NCBI GenBank assembly: GCA_964442285.1
Contig: CAYTZH010000002.1
Location: 130,306 to 194,305 of the forward strand
From: CAYTZH01 sp964442285
GTDB lineage: Bacteria > Myxococcota_A > UBA9160 > JAFDET01
Direction of reading: 5' to 3'
DNA: 64,000 bases
This document shows, piece after piece, positions 58,001 through 64,000 of this stretch. How positions within the stretch are numbered: position 1 is the stretch's first letter; each line of letters opens with the position of its first letter. The notes beneath the pieces were generated by a model. It was not told the origin of the DNA, searched no databases, and saw only the letters and a list, made by a program, of their open reading frames with translations. The translations under genes were made by a program, and so were the position numbers.

Positions 58001-58340
58001 GATCCTCTCCTGCGGCGCGGACACCCAGTCCTGGCCCTACCGACAGGGCACGGACCGACGCCGCTTCGAGTGGTCGCCGCGTTGTCAGGAGGTGGTGCTG
58101 CGGGCCTGGGTCAAGGACCCGCTGGGCGGCGAGCGGGAGCTGAAGCCGCGCAAGGAGTGGCGGGGCCCGCTGGCCTTCCCGCTCTTCTTCCAGGACGCGC
58201 GGCCCGTGAGCCAGTCCCGCTACGAGTGGACGCTGCGCTACGACGACGGCAGCGAGATCGTGGTGACCTACGACCTGCGCTCGGGCGGGGAGATCCGGGA
58301 CGTGGTGCACCGGGCGCCCCCGCCCACGGTTCGGGAGTAA
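55074..58340 (+). CDS. tssM: T6SS membrane complex protein TssM (IcmF)
   Basis: A 1088-residue inner-membrane protein. Two N-terminal helices (about residues 24-70), a cytoplasmic NTPase-like domain with an intact Walker A VVGPPGSGKSS (about 136-144), a third helix near residue 436 (GTGLLVLLVMCVFWTIGFW) and a large periplasmic part of about 620 residues follow the IcmF plan. PIYVFVTKADLIEGF and ETPFMRGVYLVSARREG are typical of the cytoplasmic module, and RYEWTLRYDDGSEIVVTYDLR of the beta-rich end that contacts TssJ. It starts at a GTG. Length is somewhat shorter than many TssM proteins. Confidence 0.96.
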   Translation: MYRLYSWLSQASYFASIARNPRYLLTWGGVFLIVGLAAGLGFYVENWLLAAAVGLGLLLVLLLVVLAYITLSRREAERRERGVDEEEDEAVKARREMQAEREALRNLEKGFERSFEELRRSRLGGLYELPWLLVVGPPGSGKSSLLRESGLDLSSEYARLISDGPTPDCDWWLTNETIVLDTAGRLVESDEGASRRMWRLLLRLMRRARPKLPLEGLIVAVPVTHLLGRSARELEEDARRLRRRLNELKDVLRVDVPIYVFVTKADLIEGFVEVASQLPPSRLEEIFGWTNPERRFADAGQEVLEGWEAMRGRVDRFMPEMLMRESDPQRRRRLFDFSHELEDVGEALAVLLRRAFAPSVYDETPFMRGVYLVSARREGQTVSPRLERLGHDWARHAVADAGVQRGFFLRDAFREVVVGDQELALPTGRLGPLARRFILGTGLLVLLVMCVFWTIGFWNHRAGTNRLEADAEALISAAPSLPVTDVMRGRIESEEARAAGFFGGLGYRGLFHQALDRAKRTYVWAFGREFEDPSKANLLAAVRRYDDDSFEALANLAMDINWISMQADGEDAFRPQLFKYAPISRKAQDRDTFTAGYDAWVSWSSDVQRQQRVNRELELLRSAAATLLNMERLLRWSEIHVDTYPPVRYRDVRVPEPEDALLPEVPGAFTRRTWEALVRGLVDAVGRSGGASRTAVEEFRRNYVTRYDGGWREFLISTPTAYRSDPGVKESPYVELVRTLDENTRAELPREVEAPSWIQSLHEVRREEVREDVEGDVPPWLTYEGLLDQVHADVSAAQVSDKAALGVAIKVAQKEATSFRQALDQIRALVPSGRDPQAEEKLRRVLSMPVLDGFSAVMDTAIEAVDQRWAERIANRYGHGLSKAELEELYAPQTGALDKFIKTDIGPFYNEGRLVETLADRTMQLGPQFLAWLDQAERVQAALFGRGGPGQPEVTVVLDGVPSRVVGGGLVSRQDLILSCGADTQSWPYRQGTDRRRFEWSPRCQEVVLRAWVKDPLGGERELKPRKEWRGPLAFPLFFQDARPVSQSRYEWTLRYDDGSEIVVTYDLRSGGEIRDVVHRAPPPTVRE

Positions 58341-58343
58341 CGC

Positions 58344-59075
58344 GTGAAGAGCTCGATCTGGCAGCGAACGGCAACCGCGCTGGCCCTGGCGGCGGCGCTC
58401 TGGGTGTCTGCCTGCGCCTCCTGCAACCCGCCCCCCGACCCCGACGGCGATCCCTGGGGCGCCACCGACCTGCCCCTCGACGTCTGGCGCTCCGACCAGA
58501 TCTGGTGTGCGGAGAACGACTGCCGCGACTACCGCGTCCTGCGCCCGGCGGGGCCCGGCGTCGTCACGGTGGAGCTCGTGGCCCAGGCGGGTCCGGGCGA
58601 CGTCAGCCTCAGCGTCGCCGACAGCGGCAATGCGCCCGTCGAGACCGTCACGGCCAGCGTCGGCGGCCGCGCGGCCATCCGCTTCGAGCCGCGCCACGAG
58701 CGCTACTACGTGGTGGTGCTGAACGCGAGCGAGCTGGCGCGGGACGCCTATCCGTACGAGATCCGCGCGCGCCAGGAGCAGCCGCCGCAGGCGCCTCCGC
58801 CGCCCGCCTTCGAGCCGGTGTCCGCACGGATCCTGGAGGTCGAGAACCCGCCCGGAGGCGAGCGCAAGGTGCTGATCGACCTCGGCGAGAGCCGCGGCAT
58901 GACGCCGGGCCTCCGCGGGCGTCTGATCGAGGACGGGAGCCCCATCGGCGAGATCGAGATCATCGAGGTCTTTCCGGACGGAAGTCGGGCCCGCCTCGAG
59001 GGCACGTCCTCGGTCCGGATCACGCCGAAGACCTCGGCCGAGATCGACGTCCCGGTCGGGTCCGCCGGTCCGTAG
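58344..59075 (+). CDS. T6SS-locus lipoprotein of unknown function
   Basis: A 243-residue lipoprotein. The signal segment ends in LWVSACASC, giving Cys24 as the lipidated residue (GTG start at 58344, three bases after tssM). The mature part has two beta-rich domains joined by a proline linker. The first (about 45-135) includes DVWRSDQIWCAENDCRDYRVLRPAGPGVV, with a likely disulfide between its two Cys. The second (about 155-240) contains ILEVENPPGGERKVLIDLGESRGMTPGLRGRLIEDG, a small beta-barrel-like segment. I recognise no named family. Its position between tssM and a lytic transglycosylase suggests a periplasmic role in the membrane complex or wall interaction. Confidence 0.8.
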   Translation: MKSSIWQRTATALALAAALWVSACASCNPPPDPDGDPWGATDLPLDVWRSDQIWCAENDCRDYRVLRPAGPGVVTVELVAQAGPGDVSLSVADSGNAPVETVTASVGGRAAIRFEPRHERYYVVVLNASELARDAYPYEIRARQEQPPQAPPPPAFEPVSARILEVENPPGGERKVLIDLGESRGMTPGLRGRLIEDGSPIGEIEIIEVFPDGSRARLEGTSSVRITPKTSAEIDVPVGSAGP

Positions 59076-59081
59076 CGGAAG

Positions 59082-60425
59082 GTGGTGGCGGCGCGGCTGC
59101 TCCAATTCGAGGACGGGAGGCAGGTCGGGGTCTTCGAGCTCCGCCGGGTCGAGTCCCTGATCGGGCGGGACCCCGCCGCCGACTGCGTGCTGCAGCCCAC
59201 GCGCATCTCGCGCCGCCACGCCCTGGTGCGCGAGCAGGCCGGCGGCTACGTGCTCGTGGACCTGGGCAGCGCCAACGGCACCACCCTGAACGGCCATCCC
59301 GTGCAGGGCGAGGTGCCCCTGGAGAGCGGCGATCGCATCGGGCTCGCCGGGGAGGCCCTGCTCGAGTTCCGGCTCGACAAGGTCGAGCGCGGCCGCTGGT
59401 ACTCGTCGGCCCTGGTCCTGCTGCTGCTCCTGGCGGTCGGTGGGGGCTGGTACTGGTACAGCAGCCGCCCCGACCCGGTGATCCTGGACGCGGCGGCGAC
59501 CGCCTGGAACGGCGTGGAGGCCCATCGGTCCGGCGAGGCGCGGGCGGCGCGCGGCTACCTCGACTCGGCCATGAAGCAGCTCTACGAGGGTCGCCAGCTC
59601 GACGACGTGCCCCGCTACCTGGTGCGCGTCGAGGCCATGAAGCGGCTGCGCCCCCACCTGCCGGAAGACGTCGACCTCGTGGCGGTCTATCAGGACGTGG
59701 AGTGGGCCCTGAAGGTGCCGGTGCCCGAGCCGGCTCCGGTCGCCGGCGGCCCGTGCCGGCTGGATCGCGTCTCGGGCGCGCGCTTCAACGCCTGCCTGCG
59801 GGACCAGCTGCACCACGTGCTGGCGGCGCTCTACCAGCCCACCGACATCGTCCCCGACTGGTTCTACCAGCAGGTGGCCGAGACCCTGGCCCGGGAGCAT
59901 CGCTTCATCCGGGGGGCGCTGCCTCGGGGCAAGCCCTACGTGGCGGACATGAAGCGCACCCTGGAGGAGCGGCACATGCCGCCGCTGCTCCACTACCTGT
60001 CGATGATCGAGAGCGGCTACCGGCCCGGGGCCGGCAGCCCGGCCGGCGCCGTGGGCCTGTGGCAGTTCATGCCGGGCACGGCCAAGCGCTACGGGCTCAA
60101 GCTGAAGCCGGTGGATCAGCGGAAGGACCCCGAGCGGTCGACCCGGGCGGCCGCCGAGTACCTCCGGGACCTGGCCTTCGAGTTCGGCGGGGACTCCCTG
60201 CTGCTGGCCCTGGCCGGCTACAACCGGGGGGAGAACGGCGTGCGGCGCTCCCTGCGCCAGCTGGAGAACCCCTTCGACCCCCGGGAGCGCTCGTATTTCC
60301 GGCTCGTGGAGAAGAAGCTGCTGCCTGCCGAGACCCGCAAGTACGTGGCCCGCTTCATGGCCGCCGCGGTGGCGGGGGAGGGCGGTCTCCCCAGTCGGGA
60401 GCAGCTGCGGGCCGCCGGATACTGA
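59082..60425 (+). CDS. FHA domain - membrane helix - lytic transglycosylase fusion
   Basis: A 447-residue inner-membrane protein. A cytoplasmic FHA domain (residues 5-95) has intact contact residues (LIGRDPAADC, ISRRHALV, LGSANGTTLNG). One membrane helix follows (about 107-124, SSALVLLLLLAVGGGWYWY). The periplasmic part ends in an SLT/MltD-type lytic transglycosylase: LLHYLSMIESGYRPGAGSPAGAVGLWQFMPGTAKRYG with catalytic Glu310, then ALAGYNRGENGVRRSL. It would open peptidoglycan for the secretion apparatus while its cytoplasmic FHA reads phospho-threonine on a partner. Such a direct coupling of wall cutting to phospho-signalling is unusual. The GTG start is six bases after the lipoprotein gene. 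Confidence 0.88.
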   Translation: MVAARLLQFEDGRQVGVFELRRVESLIGRDPAADCVLQPTRISRRHALVREQAGGYVLVDLGSANGTTLNGHPVQGEVPLESGDRIGLAGEALLEFRLDKVERGRWYSSALVLLLLLAVGGGWYWYSSRPDPVILDAAATAWNGVEAHRSGEARAARGYLDSAMKQLYEGRQLDDVPRYLVRVEAMKRLRPHLPEDVDLVAVYQDVEWALKVPVPEPAPVAGGPCRLDRVSGARFNACLRDQLHHVLAALYQPTDIVPDWFYQQVAETLAREHRFIRGALPRGKPYVADMKRTLEERHMPPLLHYLSMIESGYRPGAGSPAGAVGLWQFMPGTAKRYGLKLKPVDQRKDPERSTRAAAEYLRDLAFEFGGDSLLLALAGYNRGENGVRRSLRQLENPFDPRERSYFRLVEKKLLPAETRKYVARFMAAAVAGEGGLPSREQLRAAGY

Positions 60426-60538
60426 GTGGAAGCAGTCGGCCTGCCGGCCGGTGTGCGGCACTTCACTGTATCCCGGCGGGGGGGCTGGGTTAAACTCGAG
60501 CTTCCGATCGAAAGATCGTCACATGGACGGGGGATGCT

Positions 60539-61201
60539 TTGGGCGTCCGAGACTTCTTTCGCCGATTGGGGGGCGGCTCCAAGCCGCCGCCGGGCCGCGG
60601 CCAGCGCGGCGCCCGGGGGGCCCGCATGGACCGGCCCCAGGAGCGCCGTCGCGACCAGCCGACCGAGATGATCTCGGTCCCGCCCCAGTCTCCCGGCCCG
60701 GGGGCCGCGCCTCCGGCGGCGCCCCCGCGACCGCCGGGTCCGGGCCCCGCAGCCACCGTGGTCACGCCGAGCGTCGAGCCGCGGGTTCCCGAGCCGGCAC
60801 CGGCCCCTCCGCCCATGGCCCCGGCGCCGGCGGCTCCGCGCCCGGGCGTGGACGACGCCGGGGCGACCCGCATCTTCTCCACCGCCACCGCCGCGCCGAC
60901 CGGGCGGGTGGTGGGCGTGCTCGTGGCGGTCGAGGGCGAGCTCGAGGGGGAGATCTTCCGCCTGGCGGACGGCGAGAACTTCCTCGGCCGCTCGCGCGAG
61001 TGCGGGGTCCACCTCTCGAGCGAGTGGATCTCGCGCCGCCACGCCAAGATCATCCACATGGACGGTCAGTTCGTCGTCGGGCCCCTCTCCGAGCAGAACC
61101 CCACGCTCATCAACGGGGACGCCACCGAGGGCACGGAGCTGAAGGACGGCGACTACCTCAAGCTGGGTCGGACCACTCTCCGCTTCCGCAGCGTCGTCTA
61201 G
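60539..61201 (+). CDS. FHA-domain protein
   Basis: A 220-residue cytoplasmic protein. It has a basic start (MGVRDFFRRLGGG), a Pro/Ala-rich linker of about 80 residues and a C-terminal FHA domain (about 130-215) with NFLGRSRECGVHLSS, ISRRHAKII and a QNPTLING loop, all key residues being present. Just before the domain is DDAGATRIFS, a Thr in an acidic-to-Phe context like the phospho-switch threonines of GarA and related FHA proteins; self-binding after phosphorylation is a possible inference. The TTG start has GGGGGA five bases upstream; ATGs nearby are in other frames. In the 113-bp gap before it a TAAACT box (60491-60496) and a CGATC-GAAA-GATCG hairpin are visible. Confidence 0.8.
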   Translation: MGVRDFFRRLGGGSKPPPGRGQRGARGARMDRPQERRRDQPTEMISVPPQSPGPGAAPPAAPPRPPGPGPAATVVTPSVEPRVPEPAPAPPPMAPAPAAPRPGVDDAGATRIFSTATAAPTGRVVGVLVAVEGELEGEIFRLADGENFLGRSRECGVHLSSEWISRRHAKIIHMDGQFVVGPLSEQNPTLINGDATEGTELKDGDYLKLGRTTLRFRSVV

Positions 61202-61203
61202 CG

Positions 61204-62571
61204 ATGCGCACGCGGATCGTCATGGCAGCTCTGTGGTTGGCCTTCCTGCCAGCGGCCAGCGCCCAGGCCCAGGACGACTTCGCCGAGAACACGACGCCGG
61301 GAGACTTCAAGCTCCAGAAGGTCGAGCGGGTCCACCTGGACGACGTCAAAGTGGTGGGCTCCGGGTCGCTGTGGGACGCGGGTCTCGAGATCTACCTCCG
61401 CGCGCTCACCCGCTACGGGGAGTCCGTGGACAACCTCCACGAGCCCCACTTCGAGGTCCGTGAGGACGAGCGCAAGTTCGAGACGGGCAAGCTGCGGGTC
61501 CAGACCCTGAAGGAGAGCGGCAAGGGCATCACCGTGGTGTTGGCCATCGACGTGAGCCGCACCATGACCGGGGAGCCCTTCGACCGGGCCCGGACCGCCG
61601 CCCTGAACTTCATCGACCGCCTGGGGGCGCTGGACCGGGTGGCGATCGTGACCTTCGCGGGCGCGCCCGAGGTCATCGCGCCCTTCGACATGCCCTTCCA
61701 GAAGAAGCGGGTGATCCTCGACAACCTCGAGATCGATCCGAATTCCCTGAACACGGTGCTCCACGACGGCGTGTACCGGAGCGTGGAGCTGATCCGGCAG
61801 GGGGTGGAGCTGCCCCGTCGCGCGCTCGTGATCGTGTTCTCCGACGGCAACGACGGCGGCAGCAACCACGATCTGGAGCAGGTGGTCCAGTACGCCCAGG
61901 GCGGGCCGGGCGAGCCCGGCATCCCCGTCTTCAGCATCGGCTACGCCCGCTTCGGCGGCGGCGGGCTCGACGTACTGCAGGACCTCTCGAAGCGGACCGG
62001 CGCCGGGGAGATCAACACGGGCTTCTTCCAGGCGACCTCCACGGTCCACCTGAACCGCTTCTACGGCAGCATCCTCGAGCAGCTCGAGAAGAGCTACGTG
62101 GTCTACGTCCCCACCCGGTTCGACGGCGATGCCCACATGGTCGGGGTGATCATCGAGGGGCAGAAGGACGAGAAGGGGCCGATCCAGTACCCGCCCTTCA
62201 AGTGGCCCTTCCTGGAGCTGGGCGTGGGCGGCGGCACCTTGCTCCTGCTCCTGTTGCTGGTGCTCTGGCTGCGGCGCTCCCGCTCGCCGGGCAAGCTGGT
62301 GCTGGTGCTCGGCAGCCAGACTGGCGAGAAGCACCGCCTGCGCGCCGGGCGCACCCGAGTGGGCGCCCTCGCGGACAACGACGTGGTGCTGCCGTCGCCG
62401 AAGGTGTCGCGCTACCACGCCGAGGTCCACGCCAAGGGTCGCGAGGTGGAGCTCGAAGACCTCCGCTCCGCCAACGGAACCTACGTGAACGGCATGCCGA
62501 TCCAGCGAAGCCCGATCCGGCCGGGCGATCGCATCCGGATCGGCGACGTCGACATGGTCTACGAGCGATGA
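61204..62571 (+). CDS. VWA domain - membrane helix - FHA protein
   Basis: A 455-residue membrane protein. A Sec-type signal peptide (cleavage near AQAQD, residue 23) is followed by a periplasmic von Willebrand factor A domain (about 100-300) with the MIDAS start VVLAIDVSRTMTGE (DxSxT form), a Thr in NSLNTVLHDGVY and IVFSDGNDGGS. A membrane helix (about 340-360, LELGVGGGTLLLLLLLVLWLRR) leads to a cytoplasmic FHA domain with VSRYHAEV and RSANGTYVNG. The FHA Gly-Arg motif reads RVGALADN, so the usual Arg is Ala. It could pass periplasmic ligand or assembly information to cytoplasmic phospho-partners. Two bases follow the FHA gene and ATGA overlaps the PP2C gene. Confidence 0.86.
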   Translation: MRTRIVMAALWLAFLPAASAQAQDDFAENTTPGDFKLQKVERVHLDDVKVVGSGSLWDAGLEIYLRALTRYGESVDNLHEPHFEVREDERKFETGKLRVQTLKESGKGITVVLAIDVSRTMTGEPFDRARTAALNFIDRLGALDRVAIVTFAGAPEVIAPFDMPFQKKRVILDNLEIDPNSLNTVLHDGVYRSVELIRQGVELPRRALVIVFSDGNDGGSNHDLEQVVQYAQGGPGEPGIPVFSIGYARFGGGGLDVLQDLSKRTGAGEINTGFFQATSTVHLNRFYGSILEQLEKSYVVYVPTRFDGDAHMVGVIIEGQKDEKGPIQYPPFKWPFLELGVGGGTLLLLLLLVLWLRRSRSPGKLVLVLGSQTGEKHRLRAGRTRVGALADNDVVLPSPKVSRYHAEVHAKGREVELEDLRSANGTYVNGMPIQRSPIRPGDRIRIGDVDMVYER

Positions 62572-64000
62572 GTCAGATCAACCTGTCGCATGTGGAAGCG
62601 GCGTCGCTCACGGACGTGGGCCGGGCCCGCTCCGAGAACCAGGACTTCTACGGCGAGTTCGTGGCGCCCTCCGGCGCGCGGCTGATGGTCGTGGCGGACG
62701 GCATGGGTGGTCACCGCGGCGGGAGCACGGCCAGCCGGCTCGCGGTCGAGGCCGTCGGCGAGGTGTTCCGGCCGGGCGACTCGCCGCCCGAAGCGCTCCT
62801 TCGCGACGCCTTCGCGCTGGCCAACGAGCGGGTGTTCTCGATGTCGCGCCGGCAGCCGGAGCTGGCGGGCATGGGGACCACCATGGTCGCGCTGCTGCTC
62901 GACGGGAGCGTCGGCGGCTGGGTGGCCCACGTCGGGGACAGCCGCTGCTACCTGCTCCGGGAGCACCAGCTCCACATCCTCACCGCGGATCACTCGTGGG
63001 TGGGCGAGGCCGTCCGCCGGGGCCTCCTGTCGCCCGAGGAGGCCGCCGTGCATCCGCGGCGCAGCGAGCTCCTGCGCTCCGTGGGCGTCGAGGCGCGGGT
63101 GGAGGTGGACGTCAATCCGTTCGAGGTCCTGCCCGGCGACCGCTTCATGCTCTGCTCCGACGGCCTCTGCGGGGTGATCGACGACGCGGCGGTCCAGGCC
63201 GTGCTCGAGCGCCAGGAGCCCAGCGTGGCCGCCCGCCGGCTGGTGGAGCTGGCCAACGAGGCCGGTGGGCCGGACAACGTGACGGTCCAGGTGCTCCGCA
63301 TCCCCGGGGCCGACGAGGACGCGCCGACGCTGGAGCACCCGATCGTGGTACCCGGGGACGCCGCCGCCACGCAGGCGCCGGCGGCCGACGAGCCCGGGAC
63401 GCCCGAGCCCGTCGTCGAGGCGCAGCGTGCGGGGCCTTCGCGGTCGCGGCGCGTGCCGCTCGTGGCGCTGGCGGCCTCGCTCGTGGGCATGGCCCTGGTC
63501 GGGGCCGTGATGGCGCTCATGGGAGAGGGCGGCCCGCCAGCGGTGGAGGTCGTGGCGACCCCGGAGGAGCCTCCGCGCTCCGCCCAGGAGGATCGCCTGG
63601 AGACTGCGCGGGCCTACGAAGCGGTGGCCGAGGAGCGAGAGGCGCGCACGGAGGCCGCGGCGCGCCGGGCCGCGAACGAGCGGGCGGCGCAGCTCGCCGC
63701 GGCGGAGCGGGCCGCGGCGGCGGAGGCGGCCGCCGAGGAGGCGCGTCTGGCAGCCGCGGAGCAGGAGGCGGAGGAAGCCGCCCGCGCAGCGGCCGCGGAG
63801 CAGGAGGCGGAGGAAGCCGCCCGCGCAGCGGCCGCGGAGCAGGAGGCGTCCGAGGAGGCCGCCCGTGTGGCCGCGGAGCAGGAGGTGGAGGAGGCCGCCG
63901 AGGAAGCGGCGCGTCTGGCCGCGGAGGAGGCGGCGCGTGTGGCTGCCGCGCAGGAGGCCGCGGAGGAGGCGGCGCGTGTGGCTGCCGCGCAGGAGGCCGC
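62568..64000 (+). CDS. PP2C-type protein phosphatase with membrane helix and Ala/Glu coiled coil (incomplete)
   Basis: The first 477 codons of a gene that leaves the window. Residues 8-245 form a PP2C phosphatase with every metal-binding motif: GRARSENQDFYG, VVADGMGGHRGG, GMGTTMVALLL, WVAHVGDSRCYLL, MLCSDGLCGV and GGPDNVTVQVL. A membrane helix follows (about 306-322), then a repetitive Ala/Glu/Arg segment (EAARAAAAEQEAEE and variants) that continues past 64000. This is the expected PppA-like partner of a Ser/Thr kinase that controls H1-type T6SS through FHA proteins. The membrane anchor and the very long charged helix are not usual for PppA. The start is fixed by the ATGA overlap. Confidence 0.9.
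   Translation, partial: MSQINLSHVEAASLTDVGRARSENQDFYGEFVAPSGARLMVVADGMGGHRGGSTASRLAVEAVGEVFRPGDSPPEALLRDAFALANERVFSMSRRQPELAGMGTTMVALLLDGSVGGWVAHVGDSRCYLLREHQLHILTADHSWVGEAVRRGLLSPEEAAVHPRRSELLRSVGVEARVEVDVNPFEVLPGDRFMLCSDGLCGVIDDAAVQAVLERQEPSVAARRLVELANEAGGPDNVTVQVLRIPGADEDAPTLEHPIVVPGDAAATQAPAADEPGTPEPVVEAQRAGPSRSRRVPLVALAASLVGMALVGAVMALMGEGGPPAVEVVATPEEPPRSAQEDRLETARAYEAVAEEREARTEAAARRAANERAAQLAAAERAAAAEAAAEEARLAAAEQEAEEAARAAAAEQEAEEAARAAAAEQEASEEAARVAAEQEVEEAAEEAARLAAEEAARVAAAQEAAEEAARVAAAQEA
63720..64000 (+). repeat. Imperfect Ala/Glu-coding repeats in the PP2C tail
   Basis: Units such as GCAGCGGCCGCGGAGCAGGA followed by GGCGGAGGAAGCCGCCCGC recur two to three times almost exactly between 63750 and 63850. 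A second motif, GCGGCGCGTGTGGCTGCCGC, is repeated at about 63932 and 63971. They encode a highly charged alanine-rich helix. Repeats this similar may be unstable in length and hard to assemble. Confidence 0.7.

Noticed and set aside
54336..60461. A 2041-codon open frame on the minus strand opposite tssL-tssM and the FHA genes
   Set aside because: It is antisense to well-recognised proteins in a fixed frame relation, is dominated by Arg/Gly/Leu/Val/His typical of reversed GC-rich codons, and shows no domain. It is a composition shadow.

Overview
The window is very GC-rich, densely coded bacterial DNA. Genes commonly overlap by 4 bases (ATGA, GTGA, TTGA) and convergent pairs often share their stop regions. 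Two-subunit steroid-type lyases, a Rieske oxygenase, amidohydrolase-2 enzymes, a CheY/CheX-like pair, many FHA domains and a large type VI secretion system (T6SS) fit an uncultured Myxococcota or other former-Deltaproteobacteria lineage. That placement is inference; no rRNA or marker gene is present.

Region 1 (1-28151) is a mosaic of short housekeeping and catabolic operons. It holds a hybrid sensor kinase with an eroded ATPase domain, a pqiA-pqiA-pqiB-pqiC lipid-transport operon on the minus strand, a secreted NPCNPC-repeat protein, and a VOC/ArsR/AHSA1 operon with a visible operator. Next come an FMN reductase-like protein, an EEP hydrolase with a PLD-TVP38 fusion, a DUF35/thiolase-fold lyase pair, PAP2 and ArnT-like membrane enzymes, and a decayed strip at about 15.75-16.3 kb. 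After that lie a TetR/patatin pair, an amidohydrolase with an arsenate reductase, the retropepsin / inactive-transglutaminase / glutamate-ligase-like trio, the CheY/CheX pair, a second amidohydrolase with a divergent TetR, a Rieske oxygenase and a probable ETFB lysine methyltransferase.

Region 2 (28140-39552) is the T6SS accessory shoulder. It contains a shortened TssB-TssC fusion (minus), an FHA-DUF4123 protein, a CobW-type GTPase, and a PAAR / Rhs-toxin / immunity cassette on the minus strand. The cassette lies between two paralogous SAM-dependent methyltransferases on the plus strand; a small unknown gene lies between the PAAR gene and the second of them. DNA at the toxin tip and immunity gene is visibly richer in A/T than its surroundings.

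Region 3 (39696-64000 and beyond) is one long plus-strand T6SS locus with all thirteen core genes in the order tssA, B, C, D(hcp), [tagJ], E, F, G, H(clpV), I(vgrG), J, K, L, M. It is followed by an uncharacterised lipoprotein, an FHA-membrane-lytic transglycosylase fusion, an FHA protein, a VWA-membrane-FHA protein and a PP2C phosphatase that runs off the end. The locus thus couples a complete injection machine, a dedicated wall-opening enzyme and a phospho-threonine control module. The cognate kinase is not in the window and may lie just downstream.

The most unusual items are the truncated TssBC fusion next to intact tssB and tssC, the FHA-lytic transglycosylase, the FHA-DUF4123 protein, the methyltransferase paralogs flanking the Rhs cassette, and a 32-bp tandem duplication at the tagJ/tssE junction that creates a ten-codon copy of the tssE start.
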